NCBI GenBank assembly: GCA_018268195.1
Contig: JAFDWZ010000024.1
Location: 1-64,000, forward strand
Length of the DNA: 64,000 bases
DNA from: Bacteroidota bacterium
GTDB taxonomy: Bacteria > Bacteroidota > Bacteroidia > AKYH767-A > OLB10
Direction of reading: 5' to 3'
Numbering within the stretch: the stretch's first letter is position 1; each line of letters opens with the position of its first letter. Positions 59,294 to 64,000 of the stretch are shown here, one piece after another. The position numbers and the translations under genes were made by a program. The notes beneath the pieces were generated by a model. The model was not told where the DNA came from, made no database searches, and was given only the letters and a program-made list of their open reading frames with translations.

Positions 59294-62040
59294 CTTATAA
59301 TTACCAATTTACTACTTAAAAAAGTAATATTATTAACGTTAATTTTTACACTATAAACTCCTTGTGCAAAGTTGGAAACATCTATAACTTTTTGTTTTTC
59401 CACACAATTCATTTGACTGAATAAAATTTCTTCACCCATTGCATTTTTGATTTGAATATAGCATAACCCTTCAAAATTACCTTTCAGAATTATGCTTACT
59501 TCGTTGTTTGCTGGGTTGGGTTGCACTATTATTTGATTGGGTACTACACTTCTTATTGTATCATCTGCAAGTCGGAATATTCCATTTTGCAAACATCGGG
59601 CATCATCATTGTAAGCCATTGTATCGTTCAGTAATGCAATGAAAGATCGGGCTTTTTCCACTGCCGGACCTCCGGCATAAGGACATTGCTGTGCAATACT
59701 GTAAATCTCTGAATAGTTGGCTGAAAGGTATTGAACGCTATTTCCACTTTCTAAATAATTTGTTTCAATTTCATTTATAATCTTTGCATTTTCCTGTGGC
59801 AGATTATCCGGTAATACTATATCATTTATTAATCGTGCATTTATTAAATTATTAGTCATGCTTGCCTCTCTCAGAATCTCAATATTCCGAATGGTTTGAT
59901 ATAGAAAAGAAATTTCAGTTGTCAGTAGTTCAACATCACCTGAGCAACTATTTTCACGGATACAATTAATACTGTCAGCTAATAACTCTATCTGTTGCTT
60001 TGCACTATCAATAAGATTGATGTAAACAGAATCATAATTATAAGCTACTCTTAGATATTCTTCTGCATCATATAAATATTCTGTTGCGTCCCCTGTTTTT
60101 TCAGCCATAAATGCAGCATAAACGGAATCTTGTTCAATCAAAACGGAATCTTCTTTTAGTTGACGGAATAAGTATTCCTCTGCTATTGCCTTGCTTTCAT
60201 TCACATATCCATTTGTTTCTAACGTGCCATTGGCTATCATTGCGTTTAGTAAAGAATCTGTTAATGTAACAGGTGTTGTTGAACATACCAATGAGTTGGA
60301 ACAACGGAAAGTGTTGCCAGAAAGATGAGAGAACCATCCCTGAATATTATTAACAGGCATATACACGCTTCCTATTATGGTATCAACAAAAAAAGTAGAT
60401 AATTGGAATCCCTGTGTATTTGCATTATATGCCTGAAAGCTGATACTGGTATTATTCCACCTGTTACCATAAAGAGTTTGCGAACTGATAACAGCTGTAT
60501 TATTCAAATACAAGCCGTTATAATGATGATGAAATTCCGTAGCTTTTAAATATGTGTTTGGATTAAGCCCCCCAAAATAGATACCTCTGTATGTACTGTC
60601 CACACTGTTGCAATATATGGATGTATTATAACTCAAATTTCCAATGTTTATTCCATTTGAGTTGCTTAATCCTACAGTGTAATTTCCGGTAATGGTGTTG
60701 CAACTAACACTTGTTGAAAGATTGGTTTGTGCATTTATACCGATACCATTTCCTGCAATGCGAATGTTATTAAACTTCACATTTGCTCTGTTCAACACAC
60801 CCGAATATATGCCGTAGGTTGCATTATTAAGTTGTATTGTGTTGTTATTTACATTGTACCGTACAGGAGCAAATAAATTTGTTTCTCTCAACTGGATTCC
60901 ATACCTCGCAGGTTGTATAGGAACATTAGGTAGATTTACTCCGCTAATAGTAATGTTATTATATGATAAGTAAATTAACTTAGCAAATGGATTTGAAATA
61001 AATGATAGTCCATTGCTGCTTGCAGTAATTACGGAATTTGACACTTGTGCCTTCTGCAAAAAGCCAATATTTGTTCCGTAAACACCATGCGTTACATTTA
61101 AAATATGAATGTTATCAGCATACAATGCAGATTTATTGACATATATACCCCTGTAACAATTCTCAACTGTGTAATAGCTCAATGCTTCGGGCAGCACCGT
61201 AAGGCTTCCCGTGTGTATGTCGCCAACAGGCATTCCCACGCTTACTATTGCTGTTCCTCTGTAGGGTTCTGAATAAAAAGTATCGTAACCAATGTTGTTG
61301 AACTTACTCCTTTTCACTGTAACAATACTGCTTATAGCTACAATACCTGTATTCAGTTTTTCAAACTCATTCAGGTTTGCATCACCAATAGTAGTTATCA
61401 TATTGGTCATATCTATTCCTGCTTTTGGTATTGTGCCATGTGGTGTTTGCCCTGCATAGTCTGGTTTAAAATTTGGGCTTTGCAATTTAAATTTACTTCC
61501 GTCCACTTTCAACGCAATAGAATTATAGCCACCACCCGGGCGTGCTGGTATCTTCAGTCCTGTTACACAATCGTAAATTTCACTTTGCAGAATTTCAACT
61601 TGCGATTGATCTAAAGCATAAATTCCGGTGTTTGCATCTCTTAATGTGCTTCCGTTTAGTTTTATTTTCCCTTTTGCAAGTACATTTATCCCTCTCCACA
61701 TCGTGTCGCAACTTTGGATGGTGGTGTTGTTCAGGTTCAGCACTCCATTGCTCTGAACAATTATTTGCCCGCCTGCACCAACATACACCATGCAGTTGTT
61801 CAACGTAAGTGTGCCGTTCACATAATACGTTCCTGCTACAAATACACTTAAATTACTTAGTGTAGCGTTTCCCGAATAAGTGTTGTCTAAAAACGTGGTG
61901 TCGGAGGTGGTGCAGGGATTTATAATTGTAACACAAACAGCATTTCCTTCAAAAAATAAATGTTTTGCTGTAAGCTCATAAGACATGAACATCAAAGTAC
62001 ATACTACAACTGTTTTACATATCCATGCCGAAGGTTTCAT
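59290..62040 (-). CDS. Module gene B, copy 2: full-length beta-helix T9SS-exported protein
   Basis: A 916-residue protein and the only complete B copy. The signal peptide covers about 1-25. Residues about 40-560 are repeated short-strand turns with Asn ladders and N.I....GI patterns, typical of a right-handed parallel beta-helix of the pectate-lyase/NosD type. No catalytic site is evident. A helical region (about 600-800, with QQIELLADSINCIREN and ETNYLESGNSVQYL) contains the array-wide motif QQCPYAGGPAVEKARSF near 795. The sorting domain runs from QPNPANNEVSIILKG to SKLVIIR. It starts 9 nt after A copy 1. It may be a surface adhesin or glycan-binding protein; function unproven. Confidence 0.87.
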   Translation of the reverse strand: MKPSAWICKTVVVCTLMFMSYELTAKHLFFEGNAVCVTIINPCTTSDTTFLDNTYSGNATLSNLSVFVAGTYYVNGTLTLNNCMVYVGAGGQIIVQSNGVLNLNNTTIQSCDTMWRGINVLAKGKIKLNGSTLRDANTGIYALDQSQVEILQSEIYDCVTGLKIPARPGGGYNSIALKVDGSKFKLQSPNFKPDYAGQTPHGTIPKAGIDMTNMITTIGDANLNEFEKLNTGIVAISSIVTVKRSKFNNIGYDTFYSEPYRGTAIVSVGMPVGDIHTGSLTVLPEALSYYTVENCYRGIYVNKSALYADNIHILNVTHGVYGTNIGFLQKAQVSNSVITASSNGLSFISNPFAKLIYLSYNNITISGVNLPNVPIQPARYGIQLRETNLFAPVRYNVNNNTIQLNNATYGIYSGVLNRANVKFNNIRIAGNGIGINAQTNLSTSVSCNTITGNYTVGLSNSNGINIGNLSYNTSIYCNSVDSTYRGIYFGGLNPNTYLKATEFHHHYNGLYLNNTAVISSQTLYGNRWNNTSISFQAYNANTQGFQLSTFFVDTIIGSVYMPVNNIQGWFSHLSGNTFRCSNSLVCSTTPVTLTDSLLNAMIANGTLETNGYVNESKAIAEEYLFRQLKEDSVLIEQDSVYAAFMAEKTGDATEYLYDAEEYLRVAYNYDSVYINLIDSAKQQIELLADSINCIRENSCSGDVELLTTEISFLYQTIRNIEILREASMTNNLINARLINDIVLPDNLPQENAKIINEIETNYLESGNSVQYLSANYSEIYSIAQQCPYAGGPAVEKARSFIALLNDTMAYNDDARCLQNGIFRLADDTIRSVVPNQIIVQPNPANNEVSIILKGNFEGLCYIQIKNAMGEEILFSQMNCVEKQKVIDVSNFAQGVYSVKINVNNITFLSSKLVIIR

Positions 62041-62049
62041 TGGGTAAAG

Positions 62050-63579
62050 TTAACGAATCACCACCAATTTTTTATTTACCCTCTGATTATTACTTGTAAT
62101 ACTGCAATTATAAACTCCATTTGCAACACGTGGCAATGAAACACTTTGCAACGTACTCCACGGAGGCAAGTTTTGCGAATAAACTACCCTGCCGTTTATA
62201 TCAAATATTTCTAATTTACCCGATTTGTTCTGTGGCAACAAATACATGATTCTGAAATTGCCGTTGTTGGGGTTTGGAAATATTTTAAATTTAAAATCAT
62301 GTTCTATTTCAGCAACAGAAGTTAAGCTATCACAAGGGCTACCTATTTTTCTGCCGAGATAATAATTAGGATGATTGGGAACAGCTTGCCCATGGTAACA
62401 AGGCAATAAAACAGAATGTTGCTGAACGTTACAAGCCATACCAATGTTGTCAGGGTTTTCAATGGCATGAATATAATGAGTAGTATTTCCTGTGGTTAAA
62501 TAAATTTTTCCGTTAGCTCCTAAATACGCTAAATCAAAAGTAGCATACACAGGCGGAAAAGGGTCTGCAAAGGAGTCATTTACCGCCACATTAATTAAAT
62601 GAGGATTAATATAAGCAGAATCGGTATTAAACTGATAAATGTTCCAAACAGAGGCAACATAAAGTAATTTTGAATTAGGTGAAAAAGCGTTTGCAAAAGC
62701 AACTGTGCTATCTGGTATATTAACAACAACAGGGTTTGAAAAAGTTCCACTGCACCTGTCAAATTCAAAATAACGCATATTGGTAATGTATTGTGTAGGT
62801 GGATTGGGATAAGGCGTTCCATGTATATATGCAAATTTTTCTCCATCTGGGGAAAAATTCAACTGATTTGCAAATCCCAAATACGCAGGTACAGATAGAT
62901 ATTGTTTGCCGATATACTGAATTGTATCATGGGTTAATAAAATTTTATTTATGGTATCACCATATTCGTTCATTGCTACAACCCACCAATCTCTGCCATT
63001 GCCATGTTTGCAAGCTGAAAGCCCCCATCCAAATAAACCTGTTGTAATGACATTATTTTTGCTAATAACTTTACCTAAACCACCATTCTTTGTTATATCA
63101 ATCACACTAAAATAAATTTCTGTGGATGATAATACAGGGACAGAATAATTTCCAGTTTGATGAAACAAAACATATTTATTTGAATCATCGGGCATAGGTA
63201 GTATAATATTTCCATTGGGTAATGATAATCCATCTGGGTCAGATGAAGTAAATGAATTTGGGTTTAAGCCACTTCCATTCTGCATAGTGTCGTTTGTTGC
63301 ATCTGCAATCCAAACTCCATTGCTACTCATCAAAAAACTTCCGTTTTGGTCTGAAATTGTGGCTTGTGTACTCTTTGCAAATGGCATTTTCCGTTGCTCA
63401 CTTAATACAGTTATTGAGGTCGAATCAATCAATATTCGACCTTTAGTTGAACCGGGTGAAAAATTATACCCAATAAGCCAATTATGATTTAAGCCTTGTG
63501 AATAAACATTTATTGATAAAAGCATTAGAAACAGCATGGTGCTGTTTCTAATGCTTTTATATGAGAAGTTATAAATCAT
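62050..63579 (-). CDS. Module gene A, copy 1: propeller-like T9SS-exported protein
   Basis: A 509-residue intact copy. A signal peptide (about 1-28, ending INVYSQG) precedes LNHNWLIGYNFSPGS, ISDQNGSFLMSSNGVWIADATN, ACKHGNGRDWWVVAMN, NFSPDGEKFAYI, FSPNSKLLYVAS and LGANGKIYLTTGN. The sorting domain is FPNPNNGNFRIMYLLPQNKS to KLVVIR. It overlaps the B gene upstream as ATGA and is 9 nt from B copy 2 downstream. Together with copy 2, it suggests one transcript running B1-A1-B2-A2 to the terminator at 57697. Confidence 0.88.
   Translation of the reverse strand: MIYNFSYKSIRNSTMLFLMLLSINVYSQGLNHNWLIGYNFSPGSTKGRILIDSTSITVLSEQRKMPFAKSTQATISDQNGSFLMSSNGVWIADATNDTMQNGSGLNPNSFTSSDPDGLSLPNGNIILPMPDDSNKYVLFHQTGNYSVPVLSSTEIYFSVIDITKNGGLGKVISKNNVITTGLFGWGLSACKHGNGRDWWVVAMNEYGDTINKILLTHDTIQYIGKQYLSVPAYLGFANQLNFSPDGEKFAYIHGTPYPNPPTQYITNMRYFEFDRCSGTFSNPVVVNIPDSTVAFANAFSPNSKLLYVASVWNIYQFNTDSAYINPHLINVAVNDSFADPFPPVYATFDLAYLGANGKIYLTTGNTTHYIHAIENPDNIGMACNVQQHSVLLPCYHGQAVPNHPNYYLGRKIGSPCDSLTSVAEIEHDFKFKIFPNPNNGNFRIMYLLPQNKSGKLEIFDINGRVVYSQNLPPWSTLQSVSLPRVANGVYNCSITSNNQRVNKKLVVIR
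63516..63560. repeat. Signal-peptide inverted repeat, A copy 1
   Basis: Perfect 21-bp arms (63516-63536 and 63540-63560) around TGG, 19-63 nt after the start codon at 63579. Its sequence is unrelated to the repeats in copies 2-5. Confidence 0.95.
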
Positions 63580-64000
63580 CTTTTAATTACAAGTTTAACA
63601 GTTGAATATTTATTGTTGTTTAATTCTATTTTAACATAATAAACACCAACAGACAATTTTGAAATATCCAATGTGTGTTGCTGTTTTTTACAATCAAGCA
63701 TTGCGGATAAAACAGGTTGTGATAAAATATTTTCAATATTTATTTTGCAAACTCCTTCTTTAATACCCAAAATCAATACAGTTACTTTGTTGTTAGCAGG
63801 ATTGGGTATTAATTGTACATTTGAAATTATATTTGAATTATTTTGTGCTGAATCTGTTCTACCTATTCTGTAGATATCACTTTGCAAGCATACGTTATCA
63901 TCATCATAAAGTATGGAATCATTGATTAAAGCAATCAACACTCTCGCTTTAAAAACAGCCTGACCTCCGGCATAAGGGCATTGCTGTGCAATGTTCATAA
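63576..64000 (-). CDS. Module gene B, copy 1: C-terminal part, 5' end beyond window
   Basis: The visible 140 residues correspond to the end of the B protein: NIAQQCPYAGGQAVFKARV, ALINDSILYDDDNVCLQ and a sorting domain (IPNPANNKVTVLILG to KLVIKR). The frame is still open at base 64000, so the nominal ATG at 63998 is probably internal and the gene may be full length upstream. The stop overlaps A copy 1 as ATGA, the same junction as in the other four modules. Confidence 0.82.
   Translation of the reverse strand, partial: MNIAQQCPYAGGQAVFKARVLIALINDSILYDDDNVCLQSDIYRIGRTDSAQNNSNIISNVQLIPNPANNKVTVLILGIKEGVCKINIENILSQPVLSAMLDCKKQQHTLDISKLSVGVYYVKIELNNNKYSTVKLVIKR

Noticed and set aside
48675-64000. 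CRISPR or short tandem repeat array
   Set aside because: The repetition is at gene level (about 2-4 kb units of paralogous coding sequence), with no short regularly spaced repeats.

Overview
The window is an AT-rich chromosomal segment of a Bacteroidota bacterium (phylum firm, genus unknown). The phylum call rests on several signs. Many secreted proteins end in C-terminal sorting domains of the type IX secretion system (T9SS). The primary sigma factor is the short Bacteroidota form. Many genes are preceded by a TAnnTTTG -7 box, sometimes with a TTTG -33 box. Phylum-typical small proteins are present (PUR/DUF3276, DUF3127, DUF4159). I saw no rRNA, tRNA or CRISPR array.

Layout. 1-5110 (minus): a DPP4-type peptidase followed by histidine degradation genes hutI, hutG and the 5' part of ftcD. 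5181-6963 (minus): a 68-aa orphan protein with a consensus promoter, a PUR-family protein and the GTPase MeaB. 7012-14628 (plus): a glycosyltransferase, uvrC-histidine kinase-gpmI as a tight operon, an outer-membrane barrel, a universal stress protein and a small orphan. 14629-24121: DUF4159 protein, T9SS-exported M36 metalloprotease, MsrB, dihydrolipoyl dehydrogenase, acyl-CoA reductase, ferredoxin, a secreted orphan and SerC. 24157-28636 (minus): a small membrane protein, an MprF-like lysyl-phosphatidylglycerol synthase and an AcvB/VirJ-like hydrolase, which together look like a lipid-modification operon. 28682-32374 (minus): envelope lipoproteins, a beta-propeller protein and a possible small RNA. 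32375-42609 (minus): hybrid histidine kinase, LytTR regulator, cation/proton antiporter, FabI, di-haem peroxidase, YdcF-like protein, NUMOD4/HNH-like protein and DUF3127 protein. 42718-48586: two glycosyltransferases, the primary sigma factor, and an MBOAT acyltransferase with an SGNH-like partner.

48675-64000 (minus, running off the window) is the most unusual part. It is a tandem array of five copies of a two-gene module. Gene B encodes a beta-helix protein with a helical region and a T9SS sorting domain. Gene A encodes a roughly 500-residue propeller-like protein with a T9SS sorting domain. In all five modules the B stop and A start overlap as ATGA. The A genes are full length, except the last, which is frameshifted. 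The B genes are cut from the 5' end to different extents (916 aa, then 825, 143 and 427 aa), with two of the cuts lying almost exactly at the stop codon of the preceding A gene.

All five A genes also carry an inverted repeat in the signal-peptide codons, 12-22 nt after the start codon. The arms are 16-22 bp, perfect in three copies, and differ completely in sequence between copies. Position and pairing are kept while sequence is not. This is the best candidate here for an undescribed regulatory or recombination feature.
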